Assembly: GCA_046704385.1 (NCBI GenBank)
Contig: JBJKSB010000021.1
Location: forward strand, 62,001-126,000
Direction of reading: 5' to 3'
Length of the DNA stretch: 64,000 bases
DNA from: GH45 sp046704385
GTDB lineage: Bacteria; Bacteroidota; Bacteroidia; Bacteroidales; SZUA-534
Shown here: positions 34,373-42,901 of the stretch, piece after piece
How positions within the stretch are numbered: position 1 is the stretch's first letter
Layout of the letters: each line of letters begins with the position of its first letter
Program-made: the position numbers and the translations under genes
The notes under the pieces: generated by a model
Told to the model about the DNA's origin: nothing
Database searches by the model: none
What the model saw: only the letters and a program-made list of their open reading frames with translations

Positions 34373-35029
34373 TTAACCATTAAGCTTGTGATAATCATCT
34401 AAAAACTTTTTTAAGCCGGCATCGGTTAGCGGATGCTTCAATAATCCTAGAATTGGATCGAGCGGACAGGTGGCGACATCGGCTCCAAGTTCAATGCACT
34501 TTATAATATGTAAAGTGCTGCGAATTGAAGCTGCAAGTACCTGTGTTTCATATCCGTAATAATTAAACATATCTACAATCTGTTTAATTAACAGCATACC
34601 GTCGTGTGAAATATCATCGAGGCGGCCAATAAAAGGAGAAACGTATGTAGCACCAGCTTTGGCGGCCAAAAGTGCTTGCCCGACAGTAAATATAAGTGTA
34701 CAATTTATTTTGATGCCATTAGCTGACAAATATTTAATAGCCTTTAAACCTTCCTTTATAACAGGTATTTTAACTACTATTTGGGGATGCAAGGCTGCAA
34801 GTTTTTCCCCTTCTTTAACCATGCCTTCAAAATCAGTGCTTATCACCTCTGCACTCACATCGCCATTAACTAAATTGCATATATCAACATAATGTTGCAA
34901 AATGTTTACTTCACCTTTAATGCCCTCTTTTGCCATAAGCGAAGGATTTGTGGTTACACCATCAATAATCCCTAATTCCTGGGCCTCTTTAATTTGGGAA
35001 AGATTAGCAGTGTCAAGAAAAAATTTCAT
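34373..35029 (-). CDS. Transaldolase / fructose-6-phosphate aldolase family
   Basis: The enzyme moves a dihydroxyacetone unit between sugar phosphates. I start at the ATG at 35029 (MKFFLDTANLSQIKEA), giving 218 residues, the size of the small MipB/TalC type; the ten residues upstream are not conserved. Motifs include DGVTTNPSLMAKEG, the Schiff-base lysine in VKIPV and CTLIFTVGQALLAA. It forms an operon with the YciO-like gene. Transaldolase in the pentose phosphate pathway is the likely role; sedoheptulose-7-phosphate from that pathway feeds heptose synthesis (GmhA, 39990). Confidence 0.9.
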   Translation of the reverse strand: MKFFLDTANLSQIKEAQELGIIDGVTTNPSLMAKEGIKGEVNILQHYVDICNLVNGDVSAEVISTDFEGMVKEGEKLAALHPQIVVKIPVIKEGLKAIKYLSANGIKINCTLIFTVGQALLAAKAGATYVSPFIGRLDDISHDGMLLIKQIVDMFNYYGYETQVLAASIRSTLHIIKCIELGADVATCPLDPILGLLKHPLTDAGLKKFLDDYHKLNG

Positions 35030-35056
35030 AGTTCTGAATTTTTGGTTTAGTGATAG

Positions 35057-35064
35057 CAAAAGTA
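35057..35064 (-). promoter_or_regulatory. Possible -7 box of the transaldolase gene
   Basis: TACTTTTG on the minus strand lies 28 bases before the transaldolase ATG at 35029 and supports that start. No -33 box at the usual spacing. Confidence 0.4.
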
Positions 35065-35103
35065 GGAATAAAAATGAAAGGATAGTGTTACCTGTTTTTT
35101 AAC

Positions 35104-35136
35104 AAAAAAATGGCCGCCCTTTTAGGCAGCCATTTT
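35104..35136 (-). terminator. Terminator of pepT
   Basis: Minus-strand AAATGGC-GCC and GGC-GCCATTT pair with a short AAAA loop and end in seven T. It lies 20 bases past the pepT stop. Confidence 0.85.
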
Positions 35137-35156
35137 ATTTAAATTATCTGGTAATT

Positions 35157-36401
35157 TTATTTTTTTGCGGGAGTATTCTTAACTACATATAGTTCAATAA
35201 TTTTTAAAATAGTTTCAGTAGCTTTTTCCATTGATGAAATTGGAATATATTCGAACCGGCTGTGGTAATTGTGTCCTCCGCTAAAAATATTAGGGGTTGG
35301 CAATCCCATGTATGAAAGCCTTGCACCGTCAGTTCCTCCTCGAATAGGTTTAATCAGAGGTTTAATGTTTATTTGTTCCATGGCATCACGAGCCATTTCA
35401 ACAATATGAATATGAGGTTCAATCATTTTCTTCATATTGTAATACTGATCTTTAATTTCGAGTTGGATGTAATCTTTGCCATATTCAGCATTCAGTTTAT
35501 CAGCCATTTGCTGAAGGCGTTGCTTTTTTTCCTGAAATTTCTCCTGATCATGGTCGCGGATAATCAATTCTGCCGATGATTCTTCCACTGTGCCTTTGGC
35601 ATGTATTACATGGTAAAAACCCTGATAACCCTCAGTATAACGAGGGGTTTCTTCAACTGGAATTGAGCCGATAATACGGTTTAATATAAGTGTGGCGTTA
35701 ACCATTTTATTTTTGGCTTCACCCGGATGCACATTTTTCCCCTTAACTGCAATTTTAGCAACGGCTGCGTTGAAATTTTCAAATTCAAGTTCTCCAAGCC
35801 CACCACCATCAATAGTATAAGCAAAATCAGCCCCAAATTTTTTCACATTAAACAAATCGGCACCTCTGCCAATTTCTTCGTCAGGAGTGAATGCTATTTT
35901 TATCGGGCCGTGTTTGAATTCAGGATTTTCTGATATATACTCAGCCATTTGCATAATTTCAGCCACTCCGGCTTTATCATCAGCACCCAGTAAAGTATTA
36001 CCATCGGTAACTATTAAATCCTGGCCCACATAGGTGAGTAGCTCGGGAAAATCATTTGGCGACAAAACAATATTTTTGTCAAGGTTTAGAATAATATCCT
36101 TACCGGAGTAATTTTTTACTATGATGGGTTTTACGTTATCGGCAGGCATGTCAGGACTTGTGTCCAGGTGTGCAATAAACCCAATAGTGGGCACAGTATA
36201 GTTTATATTTGCCGGAATGGTAGCATATACATATCCGTTTTCGTCGAGTTCGGTTTTGTTTATACCCATCTCTTCAAGCTCCTCTTTCAATACTTTTGCC
36301 AGGTTAAATTGTTTATTGGTACTGGGGCAAGTAGTTGATTCTTCGTTCGATTGCGTGTCAATCTTTGCGTATCGTATAAATCGCTCTGAAATTTTTATCA
36401 T
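35157..36401 (-). CDS. pepT: Peptidase T (tripeptide aminopeptidase)
   Basis: PepT removes the N-terminal residue from tripeptides and is a dizinc M20B enzyme. The 414-residue protein has metal-ligand motifs HLDTSPDM, LLGADDKAG and TPDEEIGRG, and a late GGTDGARLSYMGLPTPNIFSGGHNYHS, as in known PepT. No signal peptide, so it is cytoplasmic. It follows the YgjP-type gene by 2 bases in the same direction. Length and motifs are complete. Confidence 0.95.
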   Translation of the reverse strand: MIKISERFIRYAKIDTQSNEESTTCPSTNKQFNLAKVLKEELEEMGINKTELDENGYVYATIPANINYTVPTIGFIAHLDTSPDMPADNVKPIIVKNYSGKDIILNLDKNIVLSPNDFPELLTYVGQDLIVTDGNTLLGADDKAGVAEIMQMAEYISENPEFKHGPIKIAFTPDEEIGRGADLFNVKKFGADFAYTIDGGGLGELEFENFNAAVAKIAVKGKNVHPGEAKNKMVNATLILNRIIGSIPVEETPRYTEGYQGFYHVIHAKGTVEESSAELIIRDHDQEKFQEKKQRLQQMADKLNAEYGKDYIQLEIKDQYYNMKKMIEPHIHIVEMARDAMEQINIKPLIKPIRGGTDGARLSYMGLPTPNIFSGGHNYHSRFEYIPISSMEKATETILKIIELYVVKNTPAKK

Positions 36402-36403
36402 AA

Positions 36404-37117
36404 TTATAATTGTGAGCTGTAATTTTTTAATTCTTTGTTCAATGCTTTTTCGTCACCAACCAAATTGTTCAACAGATCATGAAACTGCTTTCCGTGGTTT
36501 TTATAAACTGTATGACATAATTCGTGCAAAATAATGAAGTCTGACAAATATTCAGGTAATCTCATTAAATGCAAATTCAAATTTATATTGTTTGCGGCCG
36601 AACAACTACCCCAGCGCGACTTGAGGTTTTTAATATAAACCTTGGTGTACCCAAACCCTTTTTTTTCAGCCAGTTCTTTTGTTCTGGGCACCAGGTATTT
36701 TTTGGCTTCAAATCGCATTATTTCAGTTATAATACTTTTTATAGACTGTTGTATTTTGTCCGATCCAACCTCCTCAAAAGAGGGCACAAAAATAGTGATT
36801 AGGTTGTTTGTTTTTTGGGTTATAATGTTTTTTTTATTATGATTTTTGATTTCTATCTCCTGAAAACGGGTTTTAAAACCATGCTGTAAATCAAACACTG
36901 GCTTTTTTAACGATTGCGAAAGTTTTTTAGTGTGTTCTAAAATCCAGCCCTGTTTTTCAAGGGCAAAACGGTATCCCATTTCATAAGTCATTAGCGATGG
37001 TATAATTACCTTGGGAATAGCACCTTGCTTAAGTTTAATAGCCAGTCTTTTGGTGCTGTGATGTTTGCAGACCTGAATATCCCCAATATTTGCAATGTTG
37101 TAAATTTTCGATTTCAT
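36404..37117 (-). CDS. YgjP-like (DUF45) metallopeptidase
   Basis: The 237-residue protein has the zinc-binding HELCH (HExxH) near residue 196 and a downstream His in NHGKQF, typical of the YgjP/DUF45 group of gluzincin-like peptidases. The preceding LKSRWGSCS motif is also a family mark. Role unknown; relatives often lie near housekeeping genes. It directly precedes pepT (2-base gap), so the two are co-transcribed. The SRP RNA gene lies upstream on the same strand. Confidence 0.83.
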   Translation of the reverse strand: MKSKIYNIANIGDIQVCKHHSTKRLAIKLKQGAIPKVIIPSLMTYEMGYRFALEKQGWILEHTKKLSQSLKKPVFDLQHGFKTRFQEIEIKNHNKKNIITQKTNNLITIFVPSFEEVGSDKIQQSIKSIITEIMRFEAKKYLVPRTKELAEKKGFGYTKVYIKNLKSRWGSCSAANNINLNLHLMRLPEYLSDFIILHELCHTVYKNHGKQFHDLLNNLVGDEKALNKELKNYSSQL

Positions 37118-37133
37118 GGGAATTTAAAAAAAA

Positions 37134-37232
37134 CGGGTAAGCGACTCATATCGCACCGCTACAACCGTATACCCTTGCTTCCTTCCGGACCTGGGGGGAT
37201 TCAACAGGAGCTGGTCGTATGAGACTTACCCG
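37134..37232 (-). ncRNA. ffs: Signal recognition particle RNA, small bacterial type
   Basis: Read on the minus strand this is a single long hairpin of about 99 bases whose ends CGGGTAAG and CTTACCCG pair. The apical part holds the conserved CAGGTCCGGAAGGAAGCA, the Ffh-binding region with GGAA tetraloop and symmetric internal loop. It is the SRP RNA, which with Ffh targets membrane proteins. A full promoter lies immediately upstream. Confidence 0.95.
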
Positions 37233-37236
37233 CGCA

Positions 37237-37267
37237 CAAAAGTAGTAATTATTCAAACACGAGCAAA
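37237..37267 (-). promoter_or_regulatory. Promoter of the SRP RNA gene
   Basis: On the minus strand TTTG (37267-37264), a 19-base spacer and TACTTTTG (37244-37237) match the consensus, and the RNA begins about 5 bases after the -7 box, as expected. Confidence 0.65.
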
Positions 37268-37762
37268 AATCCGTAACAAAAAATAATTAATTTTTTAACA
37301 TGCAGATAATGAGGATGATATGTGAGTGTTTTTATGTTAAAACTGAAGATTGTCAGGGTTTCTTACCACAAGTTAATTGCTCTCAGGTTAGGATTTTGTT
37401 TGGTAATTTTCTAACAATACCCCAATACCTTGCAGTGCATGATAGTTTTCACTTCAATTTCAGAAAATGGAATAGTCGCAAGCACATAGTTGCCACGGAA
37501 GGTTATATTTTCATGCGACGAAATCGAACAAACAATAATTATTGGACTAATCTAAGTTGTACATTTAAAGCGATTTAACCGTTTATTCTGATGGCAATTC
37601 CTTAAAAGGGAATGATGCCTCAATAAAAATGATATATAAAGAGTAGCTTTCCGCTATGGAGGACGAATATAGAAAACCCATAAAAATGAGGTACAACATT
37701 ATTGAATTTCAAATTATGGCAGAATTTAAACGACTCTGTTTTTAAGAATCACCTTAAAAAAG
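37268..37762. other. Intergenic region without a recognisable gene
   Basis: About 500 AT-rich bases lie between the SRP RNA promoter and the DUF4199 promoter. A 92-codon open frame at 37300-37578 has no start context, no family resemblance and an odd composition (many Cys, Phe and Asn), so I treat it as chance. No hairpin with a T run, tRNA or repeat is seen. Confidence 0.5.
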
Positions 37763-37770
37763 TATATTTG
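37763..37770 (+). promoter_or_regulatory. -7 box upstream of the DUF4199 gene
   Basis: TATATTTG matches TAnnTTTG; a weak TTTT at 37739-37742 sits 20 bases upstream. Transcription would begin near 37776, 14 bases before the ATG. Confidence 0.4.
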
Positions 37771-37789
37771 TCACATACAAATAATAACT

Positions 37790-38317
37790 ATGCGTGAAAA
37801 TCATTTAGTTAAATACACCATGACCATCGGGTTATACCTTGGTCTGGCTTTTAGTTTGGTCATTATAATTTATAAGGCTTTTAATCGTGTGCATTTTCCG
37901 GGTGATCCGGCCGGTATGATTAATGCGTTGATACTTTCTTTCGGAATGCTTTATTTTGGACAAAAGTACCGCGATACCATACACGAAGGAATTTTTTTAT
38001 ATAAAAATGCTTTTGGATTTACAGTATTACTGACCCTTTTCTCGGCCATAATCTATACCTTTTTCTCATATTGGTACTATTCGAAATTTGAACCCGGAGC
38101 CATTAGCAATTATATTGAACAGATGCGGGTAGCCTATACCAGTAACAGCAAACTGACCGAACAACAGGTAAATGCTATGGTTGATATTTATAAATCGACA
38201 TTAACTCCTGGAATTATGGCCTTTGTGGTATTTTTTTCGCAATCGCTTATAGGAGTGTTGTTAGGTCTGGTAATGTCAGTATTTATTAAGAGTCCGGTGC
38301 AGTTGAACCAAAATTAA
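37790..38317 (+). CDS. DUF4199 membrane protein
   Basis: The 175-residue protein has four hydrophobic segments (about 13-30, 45-60, 75-95 and 140-165) and fits DUF4199, an inner-membrane family largely confined to Bacteroidota. Function unknown. It lies 17 bases before the GT2 glycosyltransferase gene, and this DUF4199-GT2 pairing is a common one in the phylum. A role in lipid-linked sugar handling is inferred from the neighbour only. Confidence 0.82.
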   Translation: MRENHLVKYTMTIGLYLGLAFSLVIIIYKAFNRVHFPGDPAGMINALILSFGMLYFGQKYRDTIHEGIFLYKNAFGFTVLLTLFSAIIYTFFSYWYYSKFEPGAISNYIEQMRVAYTSNSKLTEQQVNAMVDIYKSTLTPGIMAFVVFFSQSLIGVLLGLVMSVFIKSPVQLNQN

Positions 38318-38334
38318 TTATAACCTTTTTGATT

Positions 38335-39282
38335 ATGAATGTTAGTATTGTAGTACCCTTATATAATGAGGATGAATCGCTTAATGAATTAATGGCATGG
38401 ATTGCCAAAGTGATGTACGATAATAATTTAACCTACGAAGTAATTTTGGTTGATGACGGCAGTACCGATAAATCCTGGCAGGAAATAGAACATCTTTCAC
38501 AGGAATATGGATCGGTGCGTGGTATCAAATTCCGCAGGAATTATGGAAAATCTGCAGCATTATTTTGTGGATTCCAGGTAGCGCAAGGTGAAGTGGTAGT
38601 GACAATGGATGCAGATTTGCAGGATAGCCCCGAAGAAGTTCCGGTCTTATATAAAATGATTTCCAAGGAAAAATATGATATGGTTTCGGGTTGGAAGAAA
38701 AAACGTTTCGATCCGATAATGAAAACGATACCCAGCAAGTTTTATAACTGGACGGCACGCAAAGCAACCGGGATTAAACTGCATGATTTTAATTGCGGTT
38801 TAAAGGCCTACCGGAAAGAAGTGGTTAAATCAATTGAAGTATATGGTGAAATGCATCGCTATATTCCTGTGCTGGCAAAACAAGCCGGGTTTTTTAAGAT
38901 TGGAGAGAAGGTGGTGAAACATCAGGCAAGAAAATACGGGGTTACTAAATTTGGTTTGGAAAGGTTCATCAATGGATTTCTTGACCTGATGTCTATTATT
39001 TTTATTACTAAGTTTGGAAAAAGGCCCATGCATTTATTTGGAACAATGGGTGTGATTATGTTTTTGGTTGGTTTGGGAGCTGCCATTACAGTGGGTGCTA
39101 ATAAACTTATCCATTTATATAAAGGCATTGAATCGATTCTGGTTACCAACAGTCCTTATTTTTATATTGCTTTGGCCTGTATGATTATTGGTTCACAGCT
39201 TTTTCTGGCTGGTTTTCTTGGTGAGCTTATTTCACGTAGTTCATCCGACAGGAATCATTATCAGATTGACAGGGAAATTTAA
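38335..39282 (+). CDS. Family 2 glycosyltransferase, dolichol-phosphate-mannose synthase type
   Basis: The 315-residue protein (start at the ATG at 38335; an in-frame TTG two codons earlier is possible) opens with SIVVPLYNEDESL, has the GT2 DDGSTDK and DADLQDSP motifs and ends with two membrane helices (about 235-257 and 272-295). It is of the DPM1/ArnC type that transfers a sugar from a nucleotide to undecaprenyl or a similar lipid phosphate. It follows DUF4199 and is convergent with hddC. Confidence 0.9.
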   Translation: MNVSIVVPLYNEDESLNELMAWIAKVMYDNNLTYEVILVDDGSTDKSWQEIEHLSQEYGSVRGIKFRRNYGKSAALFCGFQVAQGEVVVTMDADLQDSPEEVPVLYKMISKEKYDMVSGWKKKRFDPIMKTIPSKFYNWTARKATGIKLHDFNCGLKAYRKEVVKSIEVYGEMHRYIPVLAKQAGFFKIGEKVVKHQARKYGVTKFGLERFINGFLDLMSIIFITKFGKRPMHLFGTMGVIMFLVGLGAAITVGANKLIHLYKGIESILVTNSPYFYIALACMIIGSQLFLAGFLGELISRSSSDRNHYQIDREI

Positions 39283-39295
39283 TACAAGGTAAATT

Positions 39296-39997
39296 TTATA
39301 ACTTAAGTTCAGGCAGTTCCTGTTGAGCTTTCTGATAGTCTTCCGGTACCCCAATATCTATAAAATAGGAATCAGAACAATACCCCTGCATATTAATTTT
39401 ATTGACAGAGGCTTCCAGAACATCTTTCTCAAATGAAAACTTGCCTGTTAATTTCGGATGGTTAAATATGGCGGTGTTGAAAATGTAAACACCACCATTG
39501 ATCAAACCTTTATGCACCCTGGTTTTTTCCTGAAACGATATAACTCTTGACCCGTCCAAAAGTACCGTGCCATAGCGGTCAAAATCATGCATTTCCTTCA
39601 ACGAAAGTGTCATAGCGGCGTTTGAAGATTCGTGGTGCTTGCAGAGTTCCTCCAGATTTACCTGGAAAAAAGTATCACCATTTAACAACAAAACATTGGG
39701 TTGGGAAACAAATTTTAGGGCATTGGCAATTCCTCCGCCAGTGCCCATGGGTTCGTCTTCAACGGCGTATTCAAGCTTCATCCCTTTAAAAGATGATTTG
39801 TAATAATTCTGAATTGCCTCGTATTTGTAGCCCACAGCCAGAATAACTTTTTGTATTCCGTAACCAACTAAATAATCAAGCAAATATGTCAGGAAGGGTT
39901 TTTCCCCGATTGGTGCCATGGGCTTGGGAATATCGTTAATTACTCCCTTAAGCCGGGTTCCCAGTCCTCCGGCTAAAATTATGGCTTCTTTAATCAT
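39296..39997 (-). CDS. hddC: D-glycero-alpha-D-manno-heptose 1-phosphate guanylyltransferase-like nucleotidyltransferase
   Basis: The 233-residue protein (start at the ATG at 39997, MIKEAIILAGG) is a small sugar nucleotidyltransferase with the LAGGLGTRLKG and DIPKPMAPIGEKPFL motifs. In this gene order it should be HddC, which attaches GMP to D,D-heptose 1-phosphate. The ATG overlaps the end of gmhA by eight bases (ATGATTAA), so translation is coupled. Alone, the sequence would also fit other hexose-phosphate nucleotidyltransferases; the name rests on the neighbours gmhA and hddA. Confidence 0.8.
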   Translation of the reverse strand: MIKEAIILAGGLGTRLKGVINDIPKPMAPIGEKPFLTYLLDYLVGYGIQKVILAVGYKYEAIQNYYKSSFKGMKLEYAVEDEPMGTGGGIANALKFVSQPNVLLLNGDTFFQVNLEELCKHHESSNAAMTLSLKEMHDFDRYGTVLLDGSRVISFQEKTRVHKGLINGGVYIFNTAIFNHPKLTGKFSFEKDVLEASVNKINMQGYCSDSYFIDIGVPEDYQKAQQELPELKL

Positions 39998-40577
39998 TGT
40001 TGCCAAACAATTGGTCTTCAACTATTTCGCAAAAAATGTGACCTAAAAGAATATGTGATTCCTGGATACGTGGAGTATCTGTCGAAGGTACATTTAATAA
40101 AAAATCTGATAAGTCTTTCATTTTACCTCCAGCTTCACCAGTCATACCTACAGTGATCATATTTTTCTGTTTTGCTACCTGCAATGCACGAACAATATTT
40201 TCGCTATTACCTGAAGTGGATAAACCGATAATTATGTCGCCGGGTTTGCCAACCCCTTTAACATATCGTGAATAGATGTTGTTATAGGAATAATCATTTG
40301 CCACAGCAGTTACATACGAGCTGTTTACATGCAATGCCTCGGCCTCAAGGGGTGGGCGATCGAAGTAGAACCGGCCTGATAGTTCGGCAGCCAGGTGCTG
40401 AGCATCGGCAGCACTACCACCGTTTCCACAAAACAGTACTTTACCTCCTTTTTTATAACAATTCACAATGGCATCTGAAATTTTCTGAACTGTTACCATA
40501 AGGGTTTGGTCGTCAATAATTTGTTGCTTGGCGGCTATTGACTTTTCTATAATTGATTGTATGTTAATTTTACTCAT
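39990..40577 (-). CDS. gmhA: Phosphoheptose isomerase
   Basis: GmhA converts sedoheptulose 7-phosphate to D-glycero-D-manno-heptose 7-phosphate. The 195-residue SIS-domain protein (start at 40577, MSKINIQSII) has CGNGGSAADAQHLAAEL and LSTSGNSENI, the sugar-phosphate-binding motifs, and a late IQESHILLGHIFCE segment of the family. The two flanking genes act on the same intermediate series. Confidence 0.9.
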   Translation of the reverse strand: MSKINIQSIIEKSIAAKQQIIDDQTLMVTVQKISDAIVNCYKKGGKVLFCGNGGSAADAQHLAAELSGRFYFDRPPLEAEALHVNSSYVTAVANDYSYNNIYSRYVKGVGKPGDIIIGLSTSGNSENIVRALQVAKQKNMITVGMTGEAGGKMKDLSDFLLNVPSTDTPRIQESHILLGHIFCEIVEDQLFGNND

Positions 40578-40635
40578 ACCCAAAATTATTTGGTGCAATA
40601 TTATAAATTTATTAAATGATTTGCCTATTTATATT

Positions 40636-41661
40636 TTATTCAATTGTCCAGGTTTGCAATCCGCTTTTCACGAACTCATATCTTTTTACCTGACCCCCAT
40701 TCTGTTCAAGTATTTTAATCACATTATGCCGTGTGTTAGCCGGGCAATAAAAAAACATGAACCCACCGCCTCCGGCACCTGATATTTTTCCACCGGTTGC
40801 CCCGGCCTCTAATACTTTGTTATATAGCAAATCTATTTCGGAATTTGAAATATTGCTGGCCATTTGCTTTTTATGTTGCCAGCCATAATCAAGAATTTCG
40901 CCAATTTTATCCAGTTCCCCTTTTAGCAAGGCCTCTTTCATAATTGTCGCCTGTCGCTTTATGTTGTGCATGGCATCAATAGATTTTTCCTGCTTATTCT
41001 GCACATTCTGTTGTTGTGCCTCAATAATCTGAGCCGAAACACGGCTTGTCCCTGTATAATATAAAACCAGGTTAAAGGCCAGTTCATTTAAAATTTTTGA
41101 TTTAATGCGTAGAGGATTTACAATTACCTTATCGTCTTTATAAAATTCCATAAAATTGAAACCGCCAAAAGTAGCCGCATATTGATCCTGTTTTCCGCCG
41201 GCCATGCCTAAATCTACACGTTCAATTTCATATGCCAGATGAGCCAGGTCGTATTCCCCCAATGGAAGATTAAGCCATTCGGCAAATGCTCCCAAAATTG
41301 CTGTCACTAATGTTGATGATGTTCCCAACCCCGATCCCGGAGGGGCATCAACATAAGTTGTAAGCGTAAATGACAACGGTTTATGGGCATAATCTTTTAC
41401 AACCCGGTTGTAGATACCTTTTAACAAATCGAGGTTGCCATCAATTTCAAGCACCTGCTTGCTTTCCAGTTCAAAATATTCGTCTTTGTCAACAGCGTTC
41501 AGTATTATTTTGCCGTCGGTCCGGGGTTCAATGGTGGCATAGGCATACATGTTAATGGTAGCATTTAAAATTGCACCACCAAATAAATCCGAGTAGGGGG
41601 AAACATCCGATCCTCCTCCGGCTAATCCTAATCGTAACGGGGCTTTACTTCGTATCAGCAT
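40636..41661 (-). CDS. hddA: D-glycero-alpha-D-manno-heptose 7-phosphate kinase
   Basis: The 341-residue protein is a GHMP kinase. It shows the N-terminal substrate loop LRLGLAGGGSDVSPYSD, the ATP-binding PPGSGLGTSS and the late GKISGAGGGGFMFF motif. HddA phosphorylates D,D-heptose 7-phosphate at position 1 in the GDP-heptose pathway. The start overlaps the upstream glycosyltransferase stop by 17 bases. gmhA and hddC follow, so the assignment is good; other GHMP sugar kinases are less likely. Confidence 0.88.
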   Translation of the reverse strand: MLIRSKAPLRLGLAGGGSDVSPYSDLFGGAILNATINMYAYATIEPRTDGKIILNAVDKDEYFELESKQVLEIDGNLDLLKGIYNRVVKDYAHKPLSFTLTTYVDAPPGSGLGTSSTLVTAILGAFAEWLNLPLGEYDLAHLAYEIERVDLGMAGGKQDQYAATFGGFNFMEFYKDDKVIVNPLRIKSKILNELAFNLVLYYTGTSRVSAQIIEAQQQNVQNKQEKSIDAMHNIKRQATIMKEALLKGELDKIGEILDYGWQHKKQMASNISNSEIDLLYNKVLEAGATGGKISGAGGGGFMFFYCPANTRHNVIKILEQNGGQVKRYEFVKSGLQTWTIE

Positions 41662-42901
41662 TTTTATTTAATATTTCTTTATAAACGTTTTTAATTGTAT
41701 CTGTCATTGTGCTCCAGGCATATTTCTTTTTTTCCTCTATAAGATTCTTATGAAATTCATCAGTCCGGTGGTTTTCAAAAAAGTCGATTAATTTATCGGC
41801 GATGGCTTTAGGATGAGGTTCTACGACATAACCCACTTTCTGGTCGGGAATTATCTCCGCCAGTCCTCCCACATTAGTAACCAGCATGGGCTTTTCAAAA
41901 TGGTAACCTATTTGGGTTACACCGCTTTGGGTTGCGCTTTTGTAGGGCTGAGCCACAATGTCGGCTGCCCCGAAATACAAGCCCACTTCCGGATCGGGAA
42001 CAAACCGGTTGTGTAAAATTATTTCATCTTTCAGGTTATATCTTTCAATTAGTGAAAGGTATTTTTCTTCATCAGAGTAAAACTCACCGGCAATAATAAG
42101 TTTTGTGTTTAACTTTCGAAACCGCTCATCAGCAAATGCTTCTATTAATAAGTCGAGTCCTTTGTAATCGCGAATTAGACCAAAAAATAGTATATAATTC
42201 TTTTCAGCATTAAGATTTAGTTTTTTAAGGGCAATTTCGCGTGATACTTTTTCACCAAAATTGTCATACAGCGGATGTGGACAAAATAGCCGCGGTTTTT
42301 TGATGTCAAAATAATTTAAATCCTGAAGTACACTTTTCGACATACAAACAAAAGCATCTACACTATTTGCAAAATATCGTGATAGCATTTTATCGCCAGG
42401 GCGTTTTTCGTGGGGGATAATATTATCAAGAATTGAAATTACCCTGGTTTGCCTGTTCCATTTGCATATCCGCGCAATAGTTCCGAAGCACGGTGCCATA
42501 AACGGAAGCCAGTACTTTATGATTAAAACATCGGGCTTTTGTTTTTTTAATTTTAAACCTGTTTTGATCCAGTTAAGAGGATTTATCGAGTTTATGGTTA
42601 TTGATATATCAAGGTTTTCAGGTGCTTCCCAATCGGCATATTGTGTTTTTCCCGGAAACAGAAACGAAGGGTATTGTAATCGAAAAGTTTGTATGTTCAC
42701 TTTTGTTCCATCATCCTGGAAAGCTCTGGCCAATCGTTCATTATAAACAGCCAGTCCTCCTCTAAAAGGATATGCAGTTCCAATTATTACCAGGTTTTGG
42801 ATCAAAATATTCGAGTCTTTATAATTAGGGCCTAAAAATACTAATTTTTTTAGGATTAAAAAGGGAGTTTCAGGGCATAACACGACGGTATTATCCCTCA
42901 A
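41645..42901 (-). CDS. Family 1/4-like glycosyltransferase
   Basis: The 418-residue reading uses the ATG at 42901, which overlaps the miaA stop by 11 bases. The conserved part begins at about residue 33 (IQNLVIIGTAYPFRGG), where a TTG at 42805 is an alternative start giving 386 residues; the earlier 32 residues are not convincing. A GT-B fold is visible with GLIRDYKGLDLLIEAF and QPYKSATQSGVTQIGYHFEKPMLVTNVGG toward the C-terminus. It lies directly before the heptose genes, so it may transfer the heptose; this is inference. Confidence 0.8.
   Translation of the reverse strand: MRDNTVVLCPETPFLILKKLVFLGPNYKDSNILIQNLVIIGTAYPFRGGLAVYNERLARAFQDDGTKVNIQTFRLQYPSFLFPGKTQYADWEAPENLDISITINSINPLNWIKTGLKLKKQKPDVLIIKYWLPFMAPCFGTIARICKWNRQTRVISILDNIIPHEKRPGDKMLSRYFANSVDAFVCMSKSVLQDLNYFDIKKPRLFCPHPLYDNFGEKVSREIALKKLNLNAEKNYILFFGLIRDYKGLDLLIEAFADERFRKLNTKLIIAGEFYSDEEKYLSLIERYNLKDEIILHNRFVPDPEVGLYFGAADIVAQPYKSATQSGVTQIGYHFEKPMLVTNVGGLAEIIPDQKVGYVVEPHPKAIADKLIDFFENHRTDEFHKNLIEEKKKYAWSTMTDTIKNVYKEILNKNADTK

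Noticed and set aside
37300..37578. 92-codon open frame on the plus strand
   Set aside because: No start context, no promoter, unusual amino-acid composition and no family likeness; most likely chance in an AT-rich gap.
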